From Chrysomallon squamiferum (lineage: Eukaryota; Mollusca; Gastropoda; Neomphalida; Peltospiridae), in assembly GCA_012295275.1 (NCBI GenBank), contig CM022676.1, forward strand, positions 11,190,344 to 11,254,343: a stretch of 64,000 bases of DNA, in the 5' to 3' direction. The notes below the pieces were generated by a model that did no database searches, was not told the origin of the DNA, and was given only the letters and a program-made list of their open reading frames with translations. Below, in pieces: positions 12,527 through 26,500 of this stretch. The stretch's first letter is position 1, and each line of letters starts with the position of its first letter. The translations under genes and the position numbers were made by a program.

Positions 12527-13033
12527 TGACATGGTGCTTAATCCATATCTATTTCAAAAAGGAGAATTAACTAAACTGTTAAACTGAATGGGTTGTGTAC
12601 TAAGAGCACTGGATCCTCCAAAAAGCAATGACATTATTAATGATCATATCAGGAAATACACTTTCTTACAGTTAAAAGACAGGATAACAAAATTAAGTAA
12701 AGCTTAGCATGCTATAAAATATCAGCTTTTTGTTTACATGCATGTCAGTTAAAAAAGCCCAAGATAATCTTAGTTTCGATCCTACCCTTCTTAGCAGATA
12801 TTCTATTCAGTATTTTGCAATGCTTTTTGTTTCAATGATATAAATTATATACATTGTACACACATAAAGCACGGCCTTTTAAGATACTGACTGATGTCAT
12901 AAGTGATAAAACAATATTCCTGTTGTATTTACATTTAATGTACATCTCTGCCTGTGTGTGCATACAGATTACTGCTGATTAAAAACATCTTATAATATAT
13001 AATATTGTGGTACATATATTACAGTACTTGGTA

Positions 13034-13372
13034 CAGGTACCAGACCAATTATCCGACTCTTTGGGGCCTGAGGCATTCCGGATTTCTTGATTTTCCAGTT
13101 TTCTGCTGCCAAGGCATCTAAATACGTAAATAATTTGATATAAACATCCTAAAATTAAAAGAAAATTGAGAAAATTGGTGATACACAACTGTGACGACTC
13201 AATATGTAAACAATGCGGCGAGTGAATGAACGCCACGCGGCTTGAAAATGTAGTTCCGGCCTGGTGAGAACAACACCCGCGCACGCGAATTATTAAAATT
13301 GCGTCGGAAAAAAACTTCCGGTTTTCTGGTCTTTCTGGATTTCAGGACTCCAGATAATTGGTCCAGTACCTG
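13034..13372. mobile_element. Inverted-repeat element, MITE-like
   Basis: The left end starts CAGGTACCAGACCAATTATC, and the right end is the inverse of CAGGTACTGGACCAATTATC. Imperfect arms extend about 60 bp inward. The middle is CpG-rich. TA precedes the left end, but the right flank is CATA, so a TA duplication is only partly preserved. Resembles pogo/Tc1-type non-autonomous elements; family not confirmed. Confidence 0.6.
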
Positions 13373-13619
13373 CATACATGCATATCTTAATTGAAACCTT
13401 ACAAAACAAATTAACAAACAGTGATAACATTTCTGATAGATATAAATATGGACTCATTTCAGGTACCTACATTACATATTCTCATGTTATTAGTTTATAC
13501 ATATCAGGAATTATATATTTATATATTAGTTTTTGTTTGTAAAATGTATATATGTGCGTTTATGATTTATTGTTCATGTATATATATGTGTGTGTTTATG
13601 ATTTATTGTTTATTCATAA

Positions 13620-14251
13620 GGGTCATTCCATGTCAAATCACCCCCAAAAATTTAAAAATTTAGACCCGACCGTCTCAGATTTTTATGACACTTGCTATGC
13701 TTGTTGACTGAGATCCCACAGCACCAAATCTGAAATTTTAGGCCAATCGGACCAGTGGTGTGGGAGATATGTCCCCCAAATTTTGAACTTTTCGGCAAAA
13801 ATGGGCATGACCACCGACCTTTGAACCCTCATATCTCAGGAACTTTATTGTTCAGTTTTATATGTTTTAGTTAACATGTGGGACATTAAATTTCAATAAA
13901 GGTCATCTCAAGGTCATGTGATCCACAGTGTCAATTTCAAGGTTATAACAAAGGACAAAAGGTCAGTGACCCCCAAATTTGGAATCCTTGTCATATTGCT
14001 TTTTCAACAATTCCAATTTTATGAAGATTGGCCCAGTAGTTTCTGAGATATGAGGGTTCAAAGGTCGGTGGTTATGCCCATTTTTGCCAAAAATCTCGAA
14101 ATTCGGGGGGCAATATCTCCCACACCACTGGTCGGATTGGCCTAAAATTTCAGATTTGGTGCTGTGTGATCTCAGTCAACAAGTATACGAAGTTTCATAA
14201 ATCTGAGATGGTTGGGTTTAACCCATGGGGTGATTTGACACGGAATGACCC
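13620..14251. mobile_element. 632-bp foldback (MITE-like) DNA element
   Basis: The ends are inverted copies: GGGTCATTCCATGTCAAATC at the left and its near-complement TGATTTGACACGGAATGACC at the right. The inversion continues inward for about 200 bp per arm (for example CACCGACCTTTGAACCCTCA against TGAGGGTTCAAAGGTCGGTG), leaving a short central loop. It is flanked by ATAA on both sides (13616-13619 and 14252-14255), a 4-bp target-site duplication. There is no coding capacity. The superfamily is not assigned. Confidence 0.88.
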
Positions 14252-15429
14252 ATAACAATCAAGCAAAATAAAATATCTGGCTATTAGGTGTCATTCTGTA
14301 TTTATGTCTGATCATGTTAAGAATGAAAATTAAAATGTTTCAGCCCCATCTACCCTAAAATATAATTTACAGCAAAGCTGGTGATGTGAGTTTTAATCCA
14401 CTCGTTGAATTAATATGCCACAACCCACAGGATAACTGTCACAAAATTGCTATTTTGTTTTAAATTACAAACAGCCAAATTCCAGAAAATTTCATGGGTG
14501 ACCATTACTCATTTTGAAATTAGTTTTGAAATTATGGTTGATCAAATGCAGGACCCTTCGACCCATTTTTGGTACTTGCAACTATATCAAGATGCTTTGG
14601 GCTATTTTTGAAAGCTAATAACTTTATATATTGATCTGAAATATGCTATGTTACACACTTCATACTTGGAGAATCATTTTGTAAATATTTGTGATAGTTT
14701 TTGACCAGGAGACAGACTGTAAAAACTAAGCAGAAAAAGGGAACAAATAAACAGAAATTTTAGACATGACGTTTAATAAAAATCAGTTATTTTTTCCAAA
14801 ATTTCAATTATCTGATGTCAGATTTTCATTTAGTTTGTTGTTAAATTTTCAGTTATCTGTTTTCTGTTACCACTTACAGTCATCAGATGTGAGAAATCTG
14901 GTTTCTGTTTGAATCTAGTGTAAAATCTAATAGAAAATTCAGATATTTCTCTCTGCTGTTAAATAACATTGTTACTGCATGTATTTTTTTAGTTTGCTGA
15001 TCAGTTCCTCATTATATAAAAAATCTTGTGCAATCATGTATTTATATCATCTAAATGTTTAGCAAATACTGTATATGTACGTACATATGCATATAACTGA
15101 TTCATATTTTACACACATTGTGTTTAAATAAGTAAGAAAGAACATGCTGTGTAGAATGAACAGAATCATGTAAAAAAGCAATTTGTTATAAAACATCCAC
15201 AGGACCCAGTAAAACATAACTGAAACTAAATAACAATAACAATGATAATAAATAAATAAGTTTAATTTATTTATATTTTCAAATAAAAGTTAAAAAAGGG
15301 TCTCTGTAATTCCTTTCAAATAAAATTTTATATTAAAAGAAAATAATAATAATAATTAAAAATTAAAAAATAAAGATGTTTATTCGAATAAAAAGAAAAA
15401 GAAAAGAACAAAAAAGAAGATATATTCAT

Positions 15430-15435
15430 TTTATT
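15430..15435 (-). terminator. Polyadenylation signal of gene B
   Basis: AATAAA on the minus strand about 20 nt after the FReD stop codon at 15456. Confidence 0.5.
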
Positions 15436-15455
15436 GGTGTTTAACCAGATTTTTT

Positions 15456-18400
15456 TTATTCTCTAGGCCTCACTGCCATGGAAATGTATTTCACAGTCCC
15501 AGTATTTCTGTTTTGAAACCATGACATTCTGGCAAAGGAAAAAAAAAAAAAAAAAATGGGAAATAAAAATATATATATATACATATATGTATAAATGAAA
15601 TTATGTATGTATGGAATTTAGGACAATACCTCATTGAACAGTACCTCAATTGATAATTTGCTTACTGGACCTTCAGTAAAGTGAGAAATAGGAAAACTGT
15701 TCACCTTTAAGTGGTTTTTCAGAAATAAAATGTTATTGATTATTTTATTAATAAGAATGTTAACAAAACATAGAATTTCTAAAAGCCCAATTTCAGAGTC
15801 GTGTCAATTACACAGTTCACTTAAACAACTGTCTATTTAAGGTGACAGTAACTTCTCACTATGATTATCTCCCACAATATTCACTTGTGTTTAACTGATG
15901 CACTGAGCAAGTTTCAAATTAATTTTGTTATTTTATTTATTTCTCAGAGATTCCCACTCCTACCCACCAATTTTCTGGTGAGGTATTGTCCACTGAGCAA
16001 TTGTCTGGTGAGATATCGTCCACTGAGCAATTGTCTGGTGAGGTATTGTCCACTGAGTAACTGTCCAGTAAGCAATTGTCTGGTGAGGTATTGTCCAGTG
16101 AGGAGCTGTCCACTGAGACAATTGTCTGGTGAGATATCGTCGACTGAGCAACTGTCCAGGGAGCAATTGTCTGGTGAGGTATTGTCCACTGAGTAACTGT
16201 CCACTGAGCAATTGTCTGGTGAGGTATTGTCCACTGAGCAACTGTCCACTGAGCAATTGTCTGTTGAGATATTGTCCACTGAGCAACTGTCCAGTGAGCA
16301 ATCGTCTGGTGAGATATCGTCCACTGAGCAACTGTCCACTGAGCAATTGTCTGGTGAGATATCGTCCACTGAGCAACTGTCTGGTGAGATATCGTCCACT
16401 GAGCAACTGTCCACTGAGCAATTGTCTGGTGAGGTATTGTCCACTGAGTAACTGTCCAGTGAGCAATTGTCTGGTGAGGTATTGTCCACTGAGCAATTGT
16501 CTGGTAAGGTATTGTCCAATGAGCAGCTGTCCAGTGAGCAATTGTCCATACCCTGTATGTAAGTGTCATTGACACAAACACGTTTTATACATATGCAATT
16601 AGAATGACTACGACAACAATGAAGAAAAAGAATTATGGTAATGATAATAATTTTATGAGAAAAAGAAGAGAGATGAAGAAAAAGAAGAAGAAAGAAGACT
16701 ATTACTATTTAATATTTATGTCATTATATTTCTACTATGTACATTTGTTTTCTCCAATTAAAGTGTGATGCTTACCATCAAATAGTTTACATCTGAATAT
16801 TTTCCTGTTGGGTTAACATAACCACAGGCATTAAACCAGAAACCACCACCATACATTTCAGCACAATTCCACCTACTGTTATCATTATCATGATCATAAG
16901 TTGAGAAAGACATGTTATTCTGAGAAAATTCTCGACTGAAAAAAATCAGTTAAAGAATATATAACTGGTGTGTGTACGTATATGTTCTGCATATTGTTAT
17001 GTATGTAAGACATATTTGTTCATATATTTGTACATATAAATTTTGTAATACTTGTTACAGTACCGAACTTGATTTTAAACTCATGATATTATGTATTTCA
17101 CTAGCACAGGAGCAAATTTGCATTTTTGGAACCAAAATTAATCTTGCCAAAGGTTTGTTTATCAGCTACACTTTTAAAATTCATTTTTGTTTGTACCAGC
17201 AAGTTAAAAACTTCAGATGCTCCCATATTTGTCTGTTATACTACTGTCAACTAGTGTTTTCTTTGTCAGGCAATAACAGGAAACAGTTGTATTAATTAAG
17301 TAGCTACACTGTCAGATATTTGGTTCACTTGTGATTACACAGTCTGTGAAAAGCAAAAATGACGCCAGTGAATGATATCAACAGCACCGATGTCAGGAGA
17401 TGTTACAGTTCTATGTAAGAATTAAGCTATAGTTTAAATAAAACAAAAGATCTAGTATTATTAGTCAAAGTAATTACAGTTAGAAAGAAGATATTTAATA
17501 CAGTTTAGAAAAAATCACACAATCTTACTATAAATTATTAATAGTTCTGTCAACTGGTACAGTTTTTGTTATATGGCCTTTATACTGAAAAAGAATGGAT
17601 CAATGTGGTATAAAATATTTGCATTTTGTTTACATATGCAAATGAATTTTAGTTATTAATGTCATATCAGTATTTTTCATGTTATGAAAATCAATTAAAT
17701 GATAACTCCATAAATAACTAAAAAATATAAAACAAAGTTATATAAAAGCAAAATAGAGAATATTTTTAACCCCAAATTTTCAGCAAGAGACTAATACGGA
17801 CAACATCATAAGCAGAATTTTTTTTAGATGAAACAAACATGGTTGAAGTATGAGCAACTGCATAATTAATTGTTTTTGTTTTTGTTTTCTTTTTTCATTT
17901 TTTTTTAACAATTATTATGTTTTCTTTCTTTCTTTCATTCAGTTCTCCATCTTAGCTGATTCTCTTGTAATACACAGCTCATGAATGCTTTCATTATGGA
18001 TTTTCACGTCTTAGTCCCAGATATGCATACTTTGATTTATTTATATAAAACATATTAACCTATTTTGTAGTTGGAAGTGAAGTGTTTGGATTTAGTTTCA
18101 TTCTTTTTTAATATTAACTGTGAATGAAAACTAGTATCTAGATTACGTATTTTACAAAAACACATGAAGTCAGTTGAAAAAGTCTAAATGGTCCTAAACT
18201 GCCAAGAAAGCAAGAGAGACTGTAAGAATGTAAACAATTTACATACTCTGAGAATGGATCACTTGCAGTTCCTGAATATCCTGAAACATGTATGCGGTAC
18301 AACTGTTTTTCACTATCCACATAGAAGTTACTGTATTTAGCATATTTTTGTTGATCTTTCCAGAAAACAAGATCAACTCTCATCTCCATATTCTGTAATT

Positions 18401-19842
18401 GTGAGACAACTTCTCTTAGTACAACTAACAAAGAGGTAGCAGTAATAAATAATGACCAGAAAAATAAAAACAACAAATTAAATTAAAATAATAATAATAA
18501 TAATAACAACAACAACGACAATGACAAAACAGCAACAAATAATCATCACTGTGATCATAAAATATAAACCATCTAAAAATTATATTATTATTTATTTATT
18601 TATTTATTTACTTTTCATTTTGTGAAATATAATCACTTGTTTCATACACACACACACACACACGTGTGATTTTGGCTTTCATTTTTCCTTAATAACTCCC
18701 TGTATATAAATCTAGAGAACTCATCACCAGTTTACAAGCTATATAATAAGCATTATAGTACACGCTAGATCATGTCATGTCATCAAACCCATAAACCTAT
18801 GTAAACAGCATGGCCAGTGTCATATAAGAAAAGGATTCTTGAAACCTGTGATGATGGAAGCACATTATAACCTGACCTCACTTGAATGGAAATGTGCTAG
18901 CTGTGCTGCACACTAATGTGCAGAAAATTAGCTCAACTTGCCAGAAAGCAAGTGCAGCAGGTGCAAAGCGATGTATGTACTAAACATAATTAAAATCCAT
19001 GTTGAGTTACAATGCTTAGTGTAAGCCTCAGTATTTTGCTGCTTTCTGATTAGTAAGAATCACAACAGTAATTCTGAGTAGCTATGCCAGTTTCATTAGA
19101 AAGATTTCTTTTTTAAACCGGTGACTTCCGAGAGAATATTAACACTTTGCTATTAACACATTTTCCACAAGCAGCAGAATAATTCTTCAAAATATTTGCC
19201 TTTTGGTTTAAAATATTTCACAGAGTTAATAATTAATAAATAATTTGACTCTGCTGTTCTAAAGCTAACTAATATCTCTGCATGACTAGAGTTTGTTATT
19301 TACAATTGATAATGTTTCAGTAAACAAAATGATGAAGAGACCTCAAATATCCAAAATCCATACATGCATATGAAGATATAATATATTGTATTGCTCATTT
19401 ACGCTTAGTTTAGCTTTCAAAAACAGTTTTTTGTGTTAGTCTTATTTGAATGATATAAATTACCTTAGCTGATGTAAAGAGATGAAGATTTTCATTACCC
19501 CACCAGAAACTTTTGCTTAGTTTTCCAAATCCGTTCTTATATGAAGACCAACTTCTGTTGAAACTGACATCAGCATTTACTCGTCTGAGTACAAATGAAA
19601 ATAAACAAATGAATGAATAAATAAATAAATAAATGAATGAATGAATGAATGAATGAATGAATGAATGAATGAATGAATAAATAAATAAATAAAAATAATA
19701 AAATAATACCTGAAGAAGACTAGCCATCCTCCACCATCTGTTTTCATATCACATTTAGCAAGAACTTCTCGATGATTTTCAGGCATGTTTATCATGTATG
19801 CACCACTTTTCCATTTGATTTGTCGACAGGTATTCTTTGCTT
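15456..19842 (-). CDS. Gene B exons: fibrinogen-related domain (FReD) C-terminus
   Basis: Exons 19842-19710, 19584-19464, 18392-18247, 16935-16776 and 15528-15456. In order they give CDMKTDGGGWLVFFR, SFNRSWSSYKNGFG with FWWGNENLHL, MRVDLVFW with YRIHVSGYSGTASDPFS, STYDHDNDNSRWNCAE (calcium-site acidic loop) with GGGFWFNACGYV, and MSWFQNRNTG with KYISMAVRPRE then stop. This is a full FReD by motif order and length. The last join is one base out of frame: the preceding exon ends in phase 0, but the FReD-like reading of the last exon starts one base in. Confidence 0.88.
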
Positions 19843-20469
19843 CTGAAAAAATATACATACACACATACACTCACAATAAAATGGGTGTAACAAACACCTT
19901 ATATAGCAAAAATATTATCTAATACTGAAAATGCTAAAATGTTCAAAACTGATGAAACATATACATATTGCAGAGTGAAGGCAAAAGAAATATGGAGGAA
20001 TAGCCGTTTTTGTGGGACTATTTGCTGTGGAAATGGGCATTGATAATTCTAATCACACCAGGAAGACCCGTCTTTCAAAAATGGTTCAAAAAGACTGTAC
20101 AGAAAAACTGCTTGTAGGACAGTTACTACACTAGCTCCTTTCCTTCCTCCTCTTCTCATTAATTCTCTGTCACCCTTCTATATCTCATCCTTGCATCTGA
20201 ACAATACTGAACTAAGATAAAAGGTGGGTTTTCTTAGATTATCTTTTTCTTCTTCTTTACCTTATTACTCATCTATTATTTTATGACCTTAAATGTATAT
20301 TTATACACTATCTTAGATGGTGGTCATTTCAGAGTCTCAAACAGATTATCCCTGTTTACTTCAGAGAATGCTACAACTAACAACTGCTGTAAAGAATGAG
20401 ATTTAGTAAATAAAGAAGCAGTTAGATTCATTATAGGACACATCAAGTACTACTACTACTACTACTACT

Positions 20470-20525
<56 letters not shown>

Positions 20526-23500
20526 CTACAACAATTAGTATGCCAAGTAAATAAATGAACGAACAAATAAGTAGATGCAAGAAGGTAATGAAAAAAGCAA
20601 ATAATGAGATTAATTTATTGTAAACTTTTTAAATTTTACCATGTAACCAGACCATTATTCTTCCAACTTTGTAGCAGATTAATCCAGTCTTTTTATGGAC
20701 ACTGTGTTTTTTGTAACATTTTCCTTCCGCTGTGCAGTAATTGTTCTGTAATGTTATATACTTAACAGTAAAGAGCTAGTTACAATCACAGTTAATATAT
20801 AGTAATCATTTAGAATTTAAAAATGACAAAAATATAGAAACATGTTTTGTCTCTTCTGCAGAGTACAAGGGACAAAGGGATGTGTTGTCGTGCTAAGTCT
20901 GTCAAACTCAAGCTTTTTAAAAGGATTATATTTTATTATTAAAACATTTTAATAATTTTAATACCATTTTCAAATACTTATTATACTAATTATTATTTTA
21001 TCCTTAATATTAAAATAAAAGATCTTTACTTCACAGAAAGTTGTTCATGATGACAGACAGTGGTGGTAAACAGGAAGAAAAAGGGTGAACAAAGCACCTG
21101 ATCAGATTTCGAACACTAAAAATATAAACCCACAGCCTAAAGAAACTTTACCACAGTTTTAAATCACTCTAGTTGAGAGACAACAAAAGCTACATGCATG
21201 AAGAAAAATGTATTGAAAACATCAGAGCTGGCCAAAGTGGTACAAAAAACAACATGATCAACTCAATGGACAATATGCACAGCATACAGAGAACCATTCA
21301 GTAACAAGTCTGATTAATACTGTGTCTGACACCTCTTGCAAAATCTCTCTGATGCATAAAAGATGTCAGTGTTATTTGTTGAGGCTACATGGGATACATA
21401 GTCATTATCTCTGGAATCAGTTCTTTTTGGTTGGATACAGGGTGTGAATGTTGACAAATGCCAGTGATTCAAGACATTCCATAAGCATCTTCCATCAACT
21501 CTGAGCAGTCAGATCCAGCTTTCGTTAGTGAAGACTACTTTCTGCCAGTCATGTCACTGACAGCATTGTTTTACCTTTGTGCTTTCAGTATGTGTCCTCT
21601 GTAAGCCCTCATTCCATCATCCCTGAATTACCTGGCCACTATCTGTCAACTAAACCTTTGATCCGAGACATTCAGTGTTGATTGCTGTCAGAAAGCAAAT
21701 CTGAAGATGCAAGGTACAGAAGTATTGGTCCTCAAAGGGCATCTTCACTCTGAGTTTGGTGTGGTCTGATGTTTGCCACATCTGCCTGTAACACTGCATC
21801 ATGCTCTTTAAAGCAATGCAGGAAGAACCAAATGTTCTTGAAATAATGGCATAGCTCCAAACTGTATCACATCTTCAGACTGTTCACATGGTCAGGTCTC
21901 ATTCCCATGGTTATGTTTTGTAATTGTGATATGCCATGTTTGATGTACTCTTGTTGTGTTTGTTAATACACAGTCTGCTCAAAAACAGCTGTGGGAGGTT
22001 ATATTTTCTGCACATCTTATTGCTGCATGTGTTTTACATTGATTAAGTTTCAACATGTTCTTCAGTTGTTCTTAAATTCAATTTAACGTGGTTAAGTTTC
22101 TTTTGGTCATAGGTATATAACTGGAGATATTGTAAATTATAATACTGTTATACTCTGTAAACTACTTACAGCCACATAACATGATATGTGATTATTACTG
22201 ATATGACACCTTTCACATTTAGAATTGTGGATGATAACTCGACCTTTTTTGCTGAAAGTTTTACCATCATTCGAAACTGATACATGAACAATTCGAATAG
22301 TCTCAGTGGCACGAAAACCATGTTGTGGTTTTCTGTATTTTCTTTTGGGAAGAGGACATATGGCCTCCACAGTATTCCTTACATTAGCTATTACAAATTT
22401 AATTTGTTCCTTACGGAAAAATGATTTCCTGATCTGAAAACAAAATGAAAGTTCATCTGAACATTTTAACTGGAATGATTATTAGATATACATAAGTTAA
22501 TATTGTGGCTGGAATTATAAAGAGAGAAGAATAAATTAAAGGACATATCTTATATAAATAAAACAAGTTTGAATGGAATAGGTTAAAAAGAGGAAATGAA
22601 CATTATTTATTATAATCAGAAACAAGAATTGAAAACATGATTATTTTTGCCTTCTGTTATTACTGCTATTACTACCACTGCTATTAATGCCACTGCTATT
22701 ACTACCACTGCTATTACTACCACTGCTATTACTACCACTGCTATTACTACCACTGCTATTACTACCACTGCTATTACTACCACTATTACTACTGCTGTTA
22801 ATATCACTGCTATTAATACCACTGCTATTACTACCACTATTACTACTGCTGTTAATATCACTTCTATTAATACCACTGCTATTACTACCACTATTACTAC
22901 TGCTGTTAATATCACTTCTATTAATACCACTGCTATTACTACCACTATTACTACTGCTGTTAATATCACTTCTATTAATACCACTGCTATTACTACCACT
23001 ATTACTACTGCTGTTAATATCACTTCTATTAATACCACTGCTATTACTACCACTATTACTACTGCTGTTAATATCACTTCTATTAATACCACTGCTATTA
23101 CTACCACTATTACTACTGCTGTTAATATCACTTCTATTAATACCATTACTATTACTACCACTATTACTACTGCTATTAATATCACTTCTATTAATACCAC
23201 TGCTATTACTACCACTATTACTACTGCTATTAATATCACTTCTATTAATACCACTGCTATTACTACCACTATTACTACTGCTATTAATATCACTTCTATT
23301 AATACCACTGCTATTAATACCACTATTACTACTGCTATTAATATCACTGCTATTAATACCACTGCTATTAATACCACTGTTATTACTACTACAGCTCTTA
23401 CTACTACTGCTCTTACTACTACTGCTATTAATACCACTGCTATTACTACTACTGCTATTAATACCACTGCTATTAATACTACTGCTCTTACTACTACTGC

Positions 23501-26500
23501 TAATACTACTACTTCTATTAATACCACTGCTATTACTACCACTGTTACTACTGCTATTAATACTGCTATTACTAGTATTGCTATTATTACTACTGCTCTT
23601 ACTACTACTGCTATTAATACCACTGCTATTACTACTACTGCTATTAATACCACTGCTATTATTACTACTGCTATTAATACCACTGCTATTAATACCACTG
23701 TTATTACTACTACAGCTCTTACTACTACTGCTCTTACTACTACTGCTATTAATACCACTGCTATTACTACTACTGCTATTAATACCACTGCTATTAATAC
23801 TACTGCTCTTACTACTACTGCTAATACTACTACTTCTATTAATACCACTGCTATTACTACCACTGTTACTACTGCTATTAATACTGCTATTACTAGTATT
23901 GCTATTATTACTACTGCTCTTACTACTACTGCTATTAATACCACTGCTATTACTACTACTGCTATTAATACCACTGCTATTATTACTACTGCTATTAATA
24001 CCACTGCTATTAATACTACTGCTCTTACTACTACTGCTAATACTACTACTTCTATTAATACCACTGCTATTACTACCACTGTTACTACTGCTATTAATAC
24101 TGCTATTACTAGTATTGCTATTATTACTACTGCTGTTATTACTATTGCTCTTACTGCTACTGCTATTACTACCACTGCTATTACTAGTATTGCTATTATT
24201 ACTGCTGCTGTTATTACTATTGCTCTTACAGCTACTACTATTATTACCACTGCTATTACTTACACTGCTATTAATACTACTGCTATTAATACTACTGCTA
24301 TTAATACCACTGCTCTTACTACTACTGCTATTACTAGTATTGCTATTAATACTACTGCTATTAATACCACTGCTATTACTGGTATTGCTATTAATACCAC
24401 TGCTATTACTAGTATTGCTATTAATACCACTGCTATTACTATTATTGCTATTAATACTACTGCTATTATTACTACTGCTATACTATTTCTTTCTCATCTT
24501 ATTACTGTTCTTGTAAAAAGTCAAAATAATAAAACTTACATAAATGTTTTGCAGTTTACACATTACATGTGGGCCAACAACAAAAAATTTAGCATTAACT
24601 GTAACTTCATGGCAAGGGTCATCAAGGAGATCACATCCTTCCCCATCATTAATGTCATTAACAACTGGTGGAATTCGAATATCAGTGGAGCAGTCAGCAC
24701 CCATAAAATTATTCTCACAGACACAAGTTCCTGATTAAAAGATAACAAAATTATAAAACATACAAAGAATGGTGGTAAATAAAATGCATGTGATAAAATA
24801 TTCTACTTTTGAATAGTATTAAAAATTAGGAATAAACAAAACTCTACAGGTTTTATCAATAAGTAATTGGAAAGTAATTACTGAACAGAAATGTTTTAAA
24901 ATTAATATGTAGATATCTGATTAAGGATTAGCTTATCTTAAAACAATGTTTATAGCAGAAAGTCAGTACTTAATTGAGTGAAATATACATCAAATATACA
25001 TGAAACTGTTAACTTTGTTCATCTATAATTATTGTAGTTGCTTGGTTTTAAATCACTGTAAAAATATGGAGTGCAAGCTAATAAAGCAGACATTGAAAAC
25101 AAACAAACCATTAGTACACTGTCCTCTATGTGAACAGTCAGATGGACAGGAAACACTGATGATTTGTTTCATTATCGATTCTTTTCCTTCTTTCTTCTCA
25201 TGAAATTCTTCATTCATAACTACTTCATTTAAACAAGCAGATTTAACATTTTCAATGGCTGAGTCAACAAACAAGGTATTACCAGTTGCCTAAATTACAC
25301 AAAACTAGTTTATTTTGTTTTCACTTTGAGTTTCTGACTGTAGCTCAGTGGTTTCAGCACAGAGGAAGGAGACACAAGTGACAAAATTAAAGGGATTAGT
25401 AGAAAGGGGCTGCAGATTTTTGTTTCGACAGTGTTTAATCATATCTATCAGCCAATGAATTTGAAGTTCAAAAATGTATTATATATGTTAATTAAATAAT
25501 ATGAGTTTGTAAATCGCTTTCTCTCAATTTAATTGTAAGATTTACAAAATTTTTGAAAAAATTGAATACTGTTATTGGCAAAAACAAAACTGATTATAGA
25601 TATAGCTAGTCTATTTGATTAAAGATACCTGCATAACAATGGCTTACATTTGTTTCTATTGGCCAATGTCTCCTAATAAAGTATTACAATAATGAAATAC
25701 TGCTATCACTCAGTTTGATGCAAGCTTTCATTTTGACATTAAATTATTTGTTCGTTTTTCGGGTGGGTTCATTTTATTTTATTTCTTTTTTCATTCTTTA
25801 ATAAAAATTCTCTATATCTGCTGCTATTATAAACAATTAATGTAAACTCTCACCATGGTGTCAAAGATACAGTGTTTAAAATGTCTAAGAAATGAACTGC
25901 CTGGAACTGATCGACATAACTGAACACTTTTTGACTGGAACAGTTTTCTTTGACATATCTCCTTTGCTTTGGCCTCCGACATTTTTTGAGTTATATTCGA
26001 TACATCCTATGGTAAAATATGACTTAATAATAACAACACATAAAAAAATAATAATAATCATTAACAAAACAACAGTTTATCATATAAACTATGATAACAG
26101 TAACAACCAAAACAAAAACTACATTTTACAAGAATCTCCATTTAAAAACTTGATCTGGAAACTGATAACTCTGGGCTTCTTTTCTTTTTTGGTTTTTTTT
26201 TTTTTCTTTTCTGCTAAAGTGATTTTTTAATATTATTCAGGCTATTCTGATATGCAAATGTCTCGAAATGTTTTTATCTTGTGAGTACAGGAATGGACCA
26301 ATTGGTCAAACAGAATAAAATTTGTGTGTGTGTCAAGGTGTGCATGATAGCTGAGTGAGAAACACAGTTTTGAAACTGGTTCAGACAGAATGAAATCTGT
26401 GCATGTGTGTGGGTGTGTGTGTGTGTGTGTGTGGAGCTACTGAGAAACAAAGAAAGGAAAGGAGGGTGGTGAGCTGATCAATTTACTAACAATTCAGCTC

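Larger units (their letters stand above)
12084..15455. other. Intergenic region between genes A and B
   Basis: Holds the two inverted-repeat elements (13034-13372 and 13620-14251) and a TTTTA tract. No coding region is supported. The gene A promoter should lie at its left end, the gene B 3' flank at its right end. Confidence 0.7.

Noticed and set aside
15937..16581. Open frames of about 150-215 codons on both strands
   Set aside because: Produced by the 15-bp module array; multiple frames open simultaneously.
22616..24734. Very long open frames of 540-700 codons on both strands
   Set aside because: They are translations of the 15-bp-based minisatellite, open in several frames at once, with pure low-complexity products and no start context.
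25331..25375. TGTAGCTCAGTGGTTTCAGC resembling a tRNA A box
   Set aside because: No B box follows at the right distance and no acceptor stem can be formed.
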